Below, piece by piece: positions 32,772 through 45,204 of a DNA stretch of 64,000 bases; positions within the stretch are counted from its first letter, which is position 1; each line of letters starts with the position of its first letter. The DNA comes from Typhlomys cinereus (taxonomy: Eukaryota; Chordata; Mammalia; Rodentia; Platacanthomyidae). A program made the translations under genes and the position numbers. Location: contig JALPQD010000215.1 of assembly GCA_023101885.1 (NCBI GenBank), forward strand, positions 1,178,001 through 1,242,000. Direction: 5' to 3'. The notes beneath the pieces were generated by a model, which was given only the letters and a program-made list of their open reading frames with translations, searched no databases and had not been told where the DNA came from.

Positions 32772-33036
32772 TGGGTGAGGGGGAGGAAGAGGAGGAGGAA
32801 GAGGAAGAGGAAGAGGAGGAAGAGGAGGAAGAGGAAGAGGGGGAGAAAGAGGAAGAGGAGGAAGAGGAGGAGGAAAAGAGGAGAAAGAGGAAGAGAAGGA
32901 GAAAGAGGAGGAGGAAGAAGAGGAAGACAAGGAAGAAGAGGAAGAGGAATGTTAAGAAGAGGAGGAAGAGGAGGAGAAAGAGGAAGAGGAGGAGAAAGAG
33001 GAAGAGGAGGAGAAAGAGGAGGAGGAAGAGGAAGAG

Positions 33037-33068
<32 letters not shown>

Positions 33069-33113
33069 ATGTTAAGAGGAGGAGGAAGAGGAAGAGGAGG
33101 AAGAGAAAGGACC
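32772..33113. repeat. GAGGAA polypurine tract with a duplicated block
   Basis: Almost pure A/G on the plus strand. The rare interruption GAGGAATGTTAAGA occurs twice, about 120 bp apart (near 32,945 and 33,064), showing a block duplication. Frames through it encode Glu/Lys/Arg or Leu/Phe/Ser runs and are not genes. Confidence 0.95.
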
Positions 33114-33385
33114 TGTCTATCATGCATGACTGGAGCAGGAGGGAGGCATACCTCACAGAGGTCCGTCTCAGGGGCGGCTAGAAGGAGTGACAGGGCAGGA
33201 GGCCGGGAGTCCCCAGCCACATGAAGACATTTTTTCTGGGCACAGGGCTTGTGTTTTCCAATTTCCCATTGGGACTTTCTTCCAGGGCCAGACCTTCACA
33301 GAGAGCTCAGTGGCTCTTGGCTGGACACTCTGGAGTCAGTTCCCAGGTTGGGTTTGCAATGTTGGCATCTCCATTCAAAAGCCCC

Positions 33386-33592
33386 AGGGAGACAGGGCAT
33401 GTAGCTCCATTGGTAGAGAGCTGGCCTGGCAAACACTCGGCACGGCATGAGCCAGGCGTGGTGATAGGAACCTGTTATTCCAGAACTCAGGCAGGGGAGG
33501 CAGGGCGGTCAGAAGTTCAAGATCACCCCGGGCCACATAGCAAGGTCAAAGCATGTCTGGGCTACGTGAGATTCTGCCTCTAAAAACAACCC
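33386..33592 (+). mobile_element. B4 SINE (ID head joined to B1)
   Basis: GGCATGTAGCTCCATTGGTA begins an ID-like head; GAGCCAGGCGTGGTGATAGG and CAGAAGTTCAAGATCACCCC are B1-like. Confidence 0.75.
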
Positions 33593-34403
33593 CCCAAACT
33601 ATAGAGTCTGCACCACCGCTGGATGGAACCGGGGTCTGCTCTAAGCTCTGACCTTTCTTAGGTCTGGGGAGGACCGACCTCTGGTTCAGGTCCTGCCCTG
33701 AGGCCCCTCTTATGGATGGGTCTGCCGCTCTGGGTTTCTGCCTAGAGGGTCCCACCAAACAGGCATTGATCTGTCCTCCTGAGGGAGGCTGAGAGAGAAG
33801 GACTGTCCTGGAGACTTTGGGTGGGTGCCCCTGAGTGTGAGACACCCTCTTCCTGCCGGAACTGGGGACAGGAAGTGAAAGGGGCAGGCTGAGGGGCAGA
33901 GGAGGTGAGAATTCTCCGATTGGACCCTGACTTTCTGTTGCTATGAGCTGTGTGCTCAGGCTGGCAAAGAACGCGTAACTTAGTTTGCTTCATCGCTGTT
34001 AGTTTTACAAGGAGCCTCCGTAGGTGCACCTACCCTAAACCCTATGCATGTTTGGATGAGCCTGGAGACATTGGGATTTGTGAGGGGCAAGGCAGTGTGG
34101 TCCCCAGGGGCTGAACTGAGTGGGATGTTCTGAACTGTGGTCCTTCCTATACTAGACCTTTCTGGGCTCGAAGCGTCTCGCTTCTCTTGGGTGGGTGTGG
34201 GCTCCTTCCTTCGCCCCCAGTCCTGGGAGCTAGAGTTCTGACTCAGGAGGCTTCTCTCACAAGGAGTCCACCCTTGAGGTTACGAGCCACCCCCTCCATG
34301 CCATGGCGTCTGGCACTCACAGTTCCCAGTTCTTGGATAGATTGTGACTGGGGGCTGTCTTGCTCATCATCCGTCTCTCTAAACAATAATATTAACATGC
34401 CAG
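33593..34403. other. Intergenic, no recognised feature
   Basis: No gene or clear repeat recognised. Confidence 0.45.
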
Positions 34404-34531
34404 GGGGCTGGAGAGATGGCTCAGCAGGTAAAGTACTTGCTGCCAAGTTTGATGACCTGAGTTCAATCCCAGAACCTATGCGGTGGAAGGAGAGAACGCC
34501 TTCAAGTTGTTCTCTGGCTTACGCACGCGCG

Positions 34532-34581
<50 letters not shown>

Positions 34582-34602
34582 CAGTTAAACATACATACAT
34601 TT
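34404..34602 (+). mobile_element. B3 SINE with CG/CA microsatellite
   Basis: GGGCTGGAGAGATGGCTCAG, GCTGCCAAGTTTGATGACCT, GGTGGAAGGAGAGAACGCCT then (CG)n(CA)n at 34,523-34,582. Confidence 0.9.
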
Positions 34603-34839
34603 TAAATGGACCAGACCAGTAAATCCCAGTCTGTAACAAAGGAGATGGCGTGTGTTTGTGCCGAGGACGAGGCTTCCACACCAGCCTGCGCAGCCCGACT
34701 TTCTGTTTCCTTTTTGTTACGGCATCTGCAGTGTGTCCAGCTGGCCTTCGGTCAAGGACAACATACACGGAGGGATGGCGGGCAGATGAGCTCGGGAGGA
34801 CTGAGAAAGAGGGAGGGAGGTGCCTTTGGCAACTGGTCT

Positions 34840-34918
34840 CGGGCTCGGGATGTGGCTCAGAGGGCAGGTACGGGGCCTAGATGGACCCCTGGGGCCCATC
34901 CCCAGCACCTCTTGACTG
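34840..34918 (+). mobile_element. ID-like SINE fragment, old
   Basis: GGGCTCGGGATGTGGCTCAG and GGGGCCCATCCCCAGCACC keep the ID outline. Confidence 0.55.
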
Positions 34919-35019
34919 AAGACAATAGCCAAGCAGTGGCGGGCAGATGTGTGCACTGGGGCTTGCTCTCTGTCTTCATTTGGTTCAGAAATGCCTACTG
35001 CTCAACAGGATTTTTTTTT

Positions 35020-35076
35020 AACAACTTTTTTTTGAATTTTTTAATTATTTATTCAATTGTGTGTGTATGCGTGTGT

Positions 35077-35123
<47 letters not shown>

Positions 35124-35331
35124 ACCACGGACGAATTTGGGAACCACCATGGACGCCTCCACCTCCTCCTTGTTTACTCGGCCCCAGGATTCACAGGCTC
35201 CGCCCTACCAGGACCAGAAATGCAGGCCGCCCCCAATTCTGCCCGGCGTCTATACGTGAGGTCTAGGATCCGAACTCAGGACCTTCTGCCTGCAAGGCAG
35301 AGGCTTAACCCCTGAGCCACCTCTCTAGCCC
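35020..35331 (-). mobile_element. B2-like SINE, type A, young copy with TSD
   Basis: GAACCACGGACGAATTTGGG, GGCTCCGCCCTACCAGGACC, GGCAGAGGCTTAACCCCTGA. The (GT)n tail is at 35,059-35,120. Flanks share CAGGATTTTTTTTT (from 35,006 and 35,332). Confidence 0.92.
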
Positions 35332-35347
35332 CAGGATTTTTTTTTTA

Positions 35348-35400
<53 letters not shown>

Positions 35401-35409
35401 TGTGTGTGT

Positions 35410-35441
<32 letters not shown>

Positions 35442-35646
35442 CAGAGGGCACTGTGCGTTCCTGTGGAGGACCAAGGGTAATTTCGGGGATTATCCTGGAT
35501 TGCTTCCATCTCCTCCTTGCTTTGCTCTGGGATTTCCCAGGCTCCCACTGTTTTTACTTGGCATTTTTACATGGGACCTGGGATCTGAACTCAGGACCTT
35601 CTTCTTCCCAGACAGAGTCTTAACCCTTGAGCCATCTCTCCAATCC
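35348..35646 (-). mobile_element. B2-like SINE, type B
   Basis: A long (GT)n tail at 35,350-35,441 precedes GAGGGCACTGTGCGTTCCTG, TTATCCTGGATTGCTTCCAT and the head end CCTTGAGCCATCTCTCCA. The type A copy at 35,020 sits in its 3' flank. Confidence 0.9.
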
Positions 35647-36080
35647 GGCATCAGGTTTTTAATGTTAAATGCAAACCACACCAGATTCAATGCATTTTTA
35701 GGCGGGTTCACAGCCCTCCTTCTGCGAGCCGTCCGGGCAGGACAACCAGCCTGGCAGATGGAGCCTCTTTCCAAGGCTAGACTTTCTGCTTAGTTCTCTG
35801 CCATAACTCTCATCTCTCAAGCCTAGAGGGTCCCTGAAGGACCCTCTTGACACCCGCGCGGCCTTGATCCCCTCTGAGCCGTCTCCTCTGTGGGAGCCTT
35901 TGAACACTCACAGGGTGGTGTCCCCTAGGCTGCGCAGCCAGAGCTGGTGTGGATGGCAGGGTGGGGGTTAGTTCAACAGTGCAAGCCGACACTGGCAGCC
36001 AGAGACCCGGTCATGTTGACAAGAGGCCGTGTCGCTGACATGGAAGAAAGAAGAGTCTCTGGCGATGATGTAGAGACTTT
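35647..36080. other. Intergenic, no recognised feature
   Basis: Short unique stretch between SINEs. Confidence 0.45.
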
Positions 36081-36128
36081 AGACACTTTTTCTCTTTTTA
36101 ATGCTTTTTAAAAAAATTATTTATTTTT

Positions 36129-36177
<49 letters not shown>

Positions 36178-36407
36178 CGGAGCACACTGTCTGTCTTTGT
36201 GGTGGTCCAAGGATAACTTCGGGAATCATCCTGGATGACTTCTACCTCCTTTTTACTTCACTCTGGAATTCTACCAGAGCCATAAGCGCAGGCCTTGGCC
36301 ATTTCCACCTGGCTTTTTTTTTTTTTTACGTGGGACCTGGGATCTAAACTCAGGACTTTCGCTTGCAATACAGAGTCTTAACCCCTGAGCCATCTCTTCC
36401 AGCCCTA
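36081..36407 (-). mobile_element. B2-like SINE, type B, with TSD
   Basis: The (GT)n tail, the body (AATCATCCTGGATGACTTCT) and the head end are present. TAGAGACTTT is repeated at 36,071-36,080 and 36,408-36,417. Confidence 0.9.
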
Positions 36408-36659
36408 TAGAGACTTTTTTGATGGGTACAACCTGGCTCTGGCTGTCACAGAGTGGGAGCGCCCCGTCACTGGAGGTGTGTGGGTGCAAGTAAGGTCTAT
36501 TTAAGGAGGGGCAGTTGGCCGACTCTGCTGGCATGGGTTCTAAGCTCTCCATCCCCAACTCTGAGAATCAGGGTGACTCTTGAGCTTTCAAGGGATGCCA
36601 GGAATTGGGAATCAATGAAAGGAATCACCGAAGTGAGGACCAAGCTATAAAAAGAAATC

Positions 36660-36665
36660 TTTATT
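36660..36665 (-). terminator. CACNG2: AATAAA polyadenylation signal, likely distal site of CACNG2
   Basis: AATAAA on the minus strand is followed by T- and GT-rich bases. It sits at the downstream border of the SINE-free block, just before intergenic SINEs begin. Confidence 0.5.
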
Positions 36666-37839
36666 TCATGTACCAGGATTTTGTGTGTGTGTTGTTGTTG
36701 TTGTTGTTGTTTAAGGTTTTTGCTTTTTAAAATTTTTTTGTCTGTTAACAGTCTGAAAAAAAAAAAAGGGACCAACCAAGAAAATAAAATGGAAGTTGGT
36801 TTCTTCAACTGGTTAGAGCTGGATGAGCTGTCAGTCACTGCCAGGAGCCCCACCCACCCAGCCCTTTCGTGGCCAGTCAGGCACCTCCTCTCTCCACGAC
36901 GCCTTCTCTTGGTGACCTGGCCCCAGGCCTTGCTGTCTGGAAGAGGTCCATTGCTGCCCAAATGGCCAGAGCGCAGCGAGCTGCAGCTGGGGTTCCTTCG
37001 CAGATGGGGTGCTGGCTGGCTCCGACCTCTCCACGTCTCTAAGCCTCGATCCATGTAGTTTGGAAACTGGTGGGGTGTGGCTTGGGCTGGGTAAGGAGGG
37101 ATGGGTTTCCATTTCTGTCCCCCCTTTCTTCCCCTCTCACATCCCCCCTCTTGGGGGAGGGTTTGGAAGATGCTAGGTGCTCACCACACTTCAACTGGCC
37201 CCCATATCTGCGAGCCCAGGGCTTGGGGCCTCCCTCGTGCACTGGGCCGAGCAGGCAGGTGGTCTCTCTTGTGCTGGGCGCTGGGTTTTGGGTTCTCGCC
37301 ATAGCTGACCTGGGAAGAACACGTTCCTCTTCCAGACACAAGACCGGAAGCTACAGAAACCCCGTAGCCCCACCTCTAGCTCCTTGGGCTGACCTGGACA
37401 GCGTGGCAGGGGATAGGCTCTTAGGCCACTAGGGAATTGCTAGCTCGGATTTCAAGGCCGGAACTGGCCACTTTAGGGAGAAACCCAGGCTGCCCTTGCA
37501 CTTGACTTTGGGGTGGAAGTTTAACTTTGAGTTAAGACTCCCCTGGAGTTTAACACTCTGTTCCCCACAGGAGCGCTTTCACCCCTCTCTGCAAATCCCA
37601 GAGGATCCCTTCTCATACAGATCTCAAACATGGCGGCGGCGGGCGGGGGTGAGGGGGACCCTTTTCTCAAGGAAGCTTCTCCCAGTCTCTATAATGGGGG
37701 TAACAGCATTCAAATGAGGAGTGGCTCTGGGGACTCAGGGTCTCCCTCTCCCTCTGCATGGCAGGATAGCTTGGCTCAAATTTTTGCTTTGACATCAGAT
37801 GTGGGGGCAGGGGTTGGGGAGCACAGTGAGGAGGCATAT

Positions 37840-37840
<1 letters not shown>

Positions 37841-37898
<58 letters not shown>
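37841..37898. repeat. (GT)n(GA)n microsatellite in the CACNG2 3' UTR
   Basis: About 19 GT units followed by about 9 GA units on the plus strand; CU/CA-rich in the mRNA. Confidence 0.95.
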
Positions 37899-38680
37899 TT
37901 TGGGGGAGCCCTCAGTGTCATCCAAATTCTGTTCTAGTCGTCCCTAGGCATCCTCTGCTGGCAGCAGGTCTCAAAGGTCACAGGCACACAAGACAAGACT
38001 GGGTCTTTGGAATTGGCGTGGGTCCATCCACACGTCAATACAGGGGAAAGCCCAGGCCCCCGAGAGGCCACGCAGTGATGATGTCTAGACCCCAGACTGG
38101 AGCCTTCCATGCACGTGAGTGTGGTGTCTGCATGTGCAGTGGTGCAGCGGAGGACGCAGGGAGACACGCAGGTCAGGGTGGAATTGTTGGGTTGGGTTCC
38201 ATGGCGGTGAAGGGCTTGGGCCAGCTGTCTCTGAGCTGTGCTCTGGCTGTTTGTGAGGAAGAAGAGTGTGTTTGTGAGGAGGATGAGTGCTTGCCAAGCA
38301 GGAGACCAAGGGCGGGCACAGCTTGGGTGCAGGGGGACGATGAACGTAGGGGACTGGGGTGGGGGGAGTGGGTGGCCTCCTGTCTGGATGGGAGCAGGAG
38401 CAGCCCTTTCCCACAGACCTTCAGAAGCTGACGGACCCCCTCTCCTCTCTCTCCAGCTCTGTGCCAAGCTTGCATCTCTCCCAAAGGGTTTGGTTTATTT
38501 TATATATTTTTAAATGGATTTCTACATTTGTTTTCTGTTTGTCTTTACAAGTTCCCTGCTAAATTTTAAGTCCCCCACCCCCCAATTTTTTTTGTTTTCA
38601 CAGTTTAAAGCTGGAAAAGAATTAAAAGAAAAATACTATCTGATTTTCTTGCAAGTAAATCCACTTATTATATATTTACA

Positions 38681-38686
38681 TTTATT
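38681..38686 (-). terminator. CACNG2: AATAAA, possible proximal polyadenylation signal of CACNG2
   Basis: AATAAA on the minus strand lies in an A/T-rich part of the 3' UTR, about 1.36 kb after the stop. It could give a shorter transcript. No downstream element is clear. Confidence 0.3.
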
Positions 38687-40043
38687 TATAGTCTGTGGTT
38701 TTTTTATTTAAAAAAAATCACCACTTGTTTTTCCTTTTTCTTTTGTAAAAAGAAACCTTTTTGCAGTGTCGTTGTTGGACTCACTGGGCCCCCTGAAGGG
38801 GCATCAGTAAGTCCAAGGACCCCCAAAGGGTCAAAGAGCCCCCTTCCCAGAGAACTGGGGACCTGTGAGCGTGTGTGGGGGTCCACCAACACCTCAGGGT
38901 CACTAGGTGGCCCTGAGGTGAGGGGTGAGGAGGGATGGCTGCTTTAGATCCCCTGGGGGGTGTCACCTGACCCCAAGGACAGGAGCTGGGGGGTTGCTGA
39001 CCCCTCTAGGCTCCCCCTGAGGATTCTGGGAATCCGGCTGCCCAGTAGTTCGCCAGCAGCGATCCCTTCTCTGTCCCTTTCCTCAAGGCCTAGAAAGTCA
39101 TCACAGTGGGTTAAGGACCATTAAGGACTGAGAACCTGGGGCCACGTGGCCCCAAGCACGCTTACCTCCAGGCACCTAATGGACAGGGGAGGACCAAGGG
39201 CTTGGGTCACCTGGGGGCCCGCGACTGAACTGCCCCATGGGTGCTGGTGGGACCAGCTACAGAGCCACTGAGGTCCCCCAGCATCGCAGGGCCCCAGCCA
39301 GAGACCTCTGGGGCCTGGCAGTGACCTCAGCTCTCTGGCCCTGGGGGCCCTGAGTCTCCACCCACCGTTCTCTCTGGGAGGCAGGGCCCGCTGGGGTGAA
39401 GGGGAACAGAATACATCGTATTTAAACTCTCCCTGCAGTCAAAACAAAGCAAAACATACAACCAAAACCAAAATCAAAAAAGCCCCAAACAAAACTACCA
39501 CCACCAAAACAAAACAAAACAAAACAACCCCCCCAAAAAAAACCAAAGGCAACATAAAACTCTCATAAATACTAAGGACATCCCTCTTCTTTTCTGTTAT
39601 TTTTTTTCTTTTTTTTTTTGCATTGCATTATCTTGGTTGCCTTTTATTTTTTCATTTAAGTGGGTTTTTTATTAAATGTTAAAATAATGGTACATGGGAA
39701 ATCATGCATTTTCTTTTAGATTTATTTTCTATTTTAGTTTTTAATCCCTCTTGCTTTGTGTTAAAGTTTATTTTTTTTTGCCTTCTCTCGATTATATTTT
39801 CCCGCATAGCCTGTGGTTTTGCGTCTTTGTTCCTTTTTTGTTCTTTTTTTAAAATTTACTTGTTATGTTTTTCTCTTTTTTTGTTGTTTTTTGTTTTTTT
39901 TGTTTGTTTTTGTTGTTTTGTTGTTTTTTTTTTTTTTTGCGCGTGGAGGGTCTCCCCCTGTGGGTGGTGTGGTCCCCTCCCCAGCCCGTGGGCCAAGCCA
40001 CCTGGGTCCCCGTTCCCCCCCAGGGAGGGGGGTCCCACGGTCT

Positions 40044-40579
40044 TCATACGGGGGTGGTCCGGCGGTTGGCTGTGTTGGCGTGGAGAGAGTCCTTGCTGTC
40101 CTTCTGAATACAGTTGTGGACCTGCAGGAAGCTGTTATCCCTGTCGGAGTTGTAGGTGGCGGTGGGCGTGGTGGCAGCCTTCAGGGGGTCCCTGCTGAGG
40201 GTGTACATGGAGATCTCCGTGGACGGCAGGGTGTTGAAGCCCTTGACGCCCACGGGCGAGGCGTCCCTGGAGTGCGAGGGCTCCGTGGAGCGGGAGCTGG
40301 AGCGGCTGCGGCGCTGGTAGCGGTAGCGGTAGCTGGGGATGCGGGTGATGGCGGAGGCCTGGAGGTAGTCCGCGGCGCGGGCCGTGGCCCGCAGCTGTTT
40401 GTGGCGGTCGATAAACATGTGCACCGCCAGCACGCCGACCATCTCTGCGATGATGAAGGACAGGGCCCCGAAGTAGAAGGACCAGCCGTACGAGTAGCTG
40501 TTCTTTTTGGAGTCGCTCTTGGAGGGGTCTCCGGCGTTGGCGGATATGTACACGATGATACCGATGATGTTACTCAGAC
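40044..40579 (-). CDS. CACNG2: CACNG2 exon 4 coding part (residues 146-323, stop)
   Basis: The exon starts after a CTCCCAG acceptor and encodes [16 protein letters not shown] (end of TM3), a short loop rich in Ser and Lys, then TM4 ([20 protein letters not shown] and on). The cytoplasmic tail follows, with an Arg/Ser-rich block ([19 protein letters not shown]). This is the known cluster of CaMKII/PKC sites that controls membrane lipid binding and PSD-95 access. It ends in RRTTPV, a class I PDZ ligand whose Thr321 is a known PKA site. The stop TGA is at 40,046-40,044. Two tail positions (AADYLQ and SLHANT) differ from human as I recall it. A long open frame on the opposite strand here is a shadow. 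Confidence 0.98.
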
Positions 40580-41359
40580 CTGGGAGGGAAGTGGGCATGG
40601 GAAAGAGGGGGGCGTGAGTTGTGATCCCTGGAACAGATGGGGCTCCCAGGGAAGGCTTGGAGACTTGAGGGAGGGGGAGGCAGGGGCGTCCTGCCCTGCC
40701 GGCCCTGCCCAGCGCCCTCCTGCTGCCGCGGAGGGAGCAGAGCACAGAGCGGTCAACCAGCTTGTTCAGGGCATGGCTTTTGGTGGCTGGTTTGGCGGAA
40801 GCGCAAAGCCTTGGGGCTCGGTCTCAGTCTCCCGATCTGTAGGTGTAGGCCGGGGAAAAGGAAACGCTTTCCTCCTGCAGGGGCGGGAAGAGGCGTCCCC
40901 GAGCAGGCGCAAGTGAGCGCCTTGGACACACTACACCCCGATGGGGTGTACCCCCGGAGCCTTAGCCAGGCTCCGTCCCTGTTGCTCTGCTGGCATCTGA
41001 AGGCATGTGGTGGTCGTGTAACTGGCACTTGGGACCTGCCGGCTCCCGCTGGCTGGGACAGCAAGGAACCGTGGTCTTTGGTGTGCAGGATGAAGGGAGG
41101 CATCACATTGGGGGCTTGGGAAAAGTGGGGTCCCTTGGATGCCTTCCCTCTGTCTTCTCCTTGGCTTGTTTGTATTGGACAGTGGAGAGCAGGTGGGGTG
41201 GGTCTGGTTCCTGAGTGGGAGCTAGATGTCAGCCCTTTGCCTGGTGGTGGGAGGAAGATGGAGCACGAGGCCAGGCTGAGGCGCCAGGGGCAACTGCATG
41301 GGAGCTTGAACTCTGCTCTGTCCCAGCTCAACTTTCCTCTAGGACCAGACCCATTGTCA

Positions 41360-42236
<877 letters not shown>

Positions 42237-42239
42237 GTG

Positions 42240-42533
42240 TCTTTTTATTTACTTTATTATTATTTTTTAAATTTTTGCATTGTGTCTGTGTTCACCAGGG
42301 AACACTGCGTGTACGCTTGTGGAGGCCCAAGGGTGACTTCGGGAACCATCCTGGATTGTGCTGTCTCCTGTTTGTTTCTACCCAGGAGTTTCCCAGGCTC
42401 CGCCTTCCAAGGCTGGAAATACAGGTCACTGCCATTTCTGCCTGGCATTTTTAGTGGGACTGGGATCTGAACTCAGCATCTTCTGCTTGGGAGGCAGAGG
42501 CTTAACCCCTGAGCCATCTCTCCTGCTCTCCTG
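42240..42533 (-). mobile_element. B2-like SINE, type B
   Basis: CTTCGGGAACCATCCTGGAT, CACTGCCATTTCTGCCTGGC and GGCTTAACCCCTGAGCCATC are present; it lacks a long GT run. Confidence 0.88.
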
Positions 42534-42549
42534 CTCGCCTCCAGCTTCC

Positions 42550-42665
42550 AAGCCAAGCTCTCGCTAAGTTGTTCAGGTTAGCCTCGAGCTTACTCTGTAG
42601 CCCACGATGGCCTCTAAGTCAGGGTCTTCCTGCCTTAGCCTCCCAAGGGTTAGGATGCAGGTCTG
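42550..42665 (-). mobile_element. B1 SINE fragment
   Basis: GTTCAGGTTAGCCTCGAGCT, CCTGCCTTAGCCTCCCAAGG match B1 reverse complement. Confidence 0.7.
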
Positions 42666-42835
42666 TATCCCCAAGTTCTGGAAGCTGGGGCCTGTGAACC
42701 CTGGGGTCTTTGGATCAAGCCCGGGATGGGCTGGGGTGCAGCTTGGAAGTGAAGATAGGGGGAGAGATGCTTGAGTGGCTGCTTCAACCCTTTCACCTTG
42801 GGGTGGGCAAAGATTGAGGGTCTGTAAAAAGATAG

Positions 42836-43010
42836 CTTCTCCTCTCCTCCTCTCCCCTTTCTCCCCCTCATCTCCTCTCTTTTCTTCCTTTCCTTTTTTA
42901 TTTCTCTTTTCCCGTCCCTTTTTCTTTCCCCCTTTTCTTTCCTGTCCTTTCCCTCTTCCCAATCCCTTCTCCTCCCTTCCTTTCCTTCCTTGCTTCTCTT
43001 TCTTTGAGAC
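42836..43010. repeat. CT-rich tract
   Basis: Plus strand is mainly C and T (CTCCTCTCC, CCTTTCC) for 170 bp. A B1 relic (GAGACAGTGCCTCACTGTGT) follows at about 43,003-43,090. Confidence 0.85.
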
Positions 43011-43099
43011 AGTGCCTCACTGTGTCGCCCTGACTAGTCTTGACTTCAGGACCCGGTCTTGGTGTCCTGACTACTCAGGTTATCAGCCCCTACCAACCA

Positions 43100-45180
43100 C
43101 TTTGGCCAGAGGACACCCTCTGTATCTGAACCTCTGTCTAAATTTTAGGGTGTTTGGTGTGATCCCCATCCCTCATCGACAATGAGGTCTAGCTCCCTGA
43201 AGCCGAGCAGAGCCCTGCGTCCAGGCGGGGTATGGACAGAAGTTGGGCCGGCAGCTAAAGGCCCCATAGATGATTTACTCTGCAAGCTCCATTCCCTGGG
43301 GACAGGACAGCTTCCTCCTGGGACCCTCGCTGACTGACCCGAAGGGCTGAAAGCAGAGGGCACCTGAGTCTCATGCTTACAAAGTCCTGGCCGGGCAAGG
43401 CATTTCTCTCTCTGGACTCAGTTCCCTGCCCCCTTATCTGTGAAATGGGGATACAGGGCTCTGTGGCCTTGTAGTGCCCCCAGGAATAGTGTTCAGGAGT
43501 TGCACATCCAGAATTCTAGGGGGTGAGCCTCCTCTCGGGGATGCGCCCTCAGGCTGCTCAGCAGAGGGGCTGGGGACAGTGAGCAGAGCTCTGTTTATTT
43601 CTGGAAGTCTGGAGAGGTTAGGTGACCTGCCCAGGGCACAGAGGGCAGCACCCCTTGGCACCTGACTCCCCACCCCACATATCCCACGCTTAGGACCCTG
43701 GGAGCCCTGAGGGCCTGGTGGGATCCTAGTGATGGGGACCAAGGGAGAGTGGGGATGGGGAGACATTCCCCAGAGCTGCCCTCATTCAGGGAAGATGCGC
43801 GGAGAGCCGGCTAGTGAGACAGCCCTGGGGGAGGCTGGTCATTTACTCTCTCAGCAACCAGCCTGGGGCCTCAGCCAGGCCTTGCCGTGAGCGGGTGGAT
43901 TGGAGGTGGACTCCACATGCAGCCTCTCCTTTTGGGGTCCTTCAGTTGTTCATGGCCAGGGGGGAGAAACATCCATACCAGAAACCGGGAATGAGGTCTA
44001 AGAGCAGTATCTGCCTAGTGCACCCCAGCCCTGGATTTGGCCGTCACCCCTACCCTCCCTAGTGCCCACAGTGACTGAAGCTCCTTTTCCTCCTGTCTCT
44101 GCTCCAAGCGAGGGGACCAGATGGAAAGGGGTGCCCTTACTCTCCGTCCTCCACCTACCTCTGCTTTGTGTTTCGCACTCAGCACGCTGCTGGCTGAGCC
44201 CCCATAATAGCTTGTGTCCCCTGAGTGCCTCCCATACTCTGGGCCCCCCAGACTTCCTACCAACTCTATCCGTCCTCTTCGCACCCGAGGGGGACCACAC
44301 CGGTGAGGCTGCTGGGTGTGAACGCCAGCTGCAGCGCCCGCCTCCCCTGGTGACCGAATTTGGTGCATTTATCCCCAGCAACCCTCTCATGGCGGCCTGA
44401 CGACTGCCTTCTCCTCCCCACTCCCCTGGGGCAGGCCTGGTGCTTTGGTGGCCTGTTCTGTTTGCATATGGTGCAGAAGTCTCTGGAAAGGCGTCTGTCT
44501 GCCCAGGTGCATTTGCGGGCGCCCCCCCCCCCTTGTATGCGTGGAGTTGGGAGGCAGAACCGTCTCTCCCACCCCACATATCCTATGCTTAGGACCTGGA
44601 ATCGTTATCCCTTCCAGCCTCTGTCCCCTTCTGGAGTCTGAGTGGGTGACAGGCAGGCTGAGCCAGTACTGGTCTCTGCCGGGTGTGAGAATGTGTATAC
44701 AAGTATGTGTGCTTGAGTGCGTGTGGCTGAGGGTACTCCCTCCCCTGGTGGACCTAGGGGGGCACTTCTAATCCTGGGCCCTTTCTTCAACTTGCCAGGT
44801 TGTAGATGTGCAATTCTGTGCTACAAAGGACCACAATCCAGTGGATATGGGGTCTAGCGTGTTAGCCACAGCCTGGCCATTTTATAAAGCCCTCCTACCC
44901 TGGCTGCAAGGTGGTGGTTTCCCAGAGGAATCATATCTCCTAAATCCCTGACAGACTTTTTCTCTGAACCCCCACTTCTCTACGTCCCTAGGAACTCCCC
45001 CACAATTCCTTAGCAACTTTTGAGGCCACCTGCCCGGGGCTCACTCTCTTCTGTGGGTTTCCTCCCACCACGCTGCCCACTGCAGCTCTCTCCCGTCCTT
45101 TCTGACTTTAAGCTCTCTCCTCTCCTAATGCTGACCACCTGAAGGTAAACTGTGGTTCCCTGGGCCACCAGGCCCTCGGC
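43100..45180. other. CACNG2 intron 2, mostly unique sequence
   Basis: A probable MIR relic lies at 43,390-43,480 (CCCCTTATCTGTGAAATGGG) and a C run at 44,520-44,533. Open frames of up to 193 codons (43,998-44,579 minus) have no known domain. Confidence 0.5.
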
Positions 45181-45204
45181 TCTAACACAATTGTGTTCCT
45201 TTTT

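Larger units (their letters stand above)
36640..40043 (-). other. CACNG2: Probable CACNG2 3' UTR
   Basis: Sequence downstream of the stop contains no SINE for 3.4 kb, unlike both flanks, which fits a constrained mRNA region. Minus-strand AATAAA sites occur at 38,686-38,681 and 36,665-36,660; the latter is the last before a SINE at 36,081-36,407 and is the likely end. The part just after the stop (39,430-39,950) is A/C-rich in the mRNA sense, and 38,490-38,760 is A/T-rich. A GT/GA microsatellite lies at 37,841-37,898. The exact 3' end needs transcript data. Confidence 0.7.

Noticed and set aside
32669..33224. Glu/Lys/Arg-rich and Leu/Phe/Ser-rich open frames
   Set aside because: They are readings of the GAGGAA polypurine tract on both strands.
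39813..40916. 367-codon open frame on the plus strand
   Set aside because: It lies antisense to CACNG2 exon 4, its 3' UTR and intron 3. It starts in the T-rich UTR (poly-Phe/Leu) and is a shadow of the real coding exon.
43998..44579. 193-codon minus-strand frame in intron 2
   Set aside because: Inside a CACNG2 intron on the sense strand, but with no acceptor/donor context fitting the known protein and no recognisable domain.
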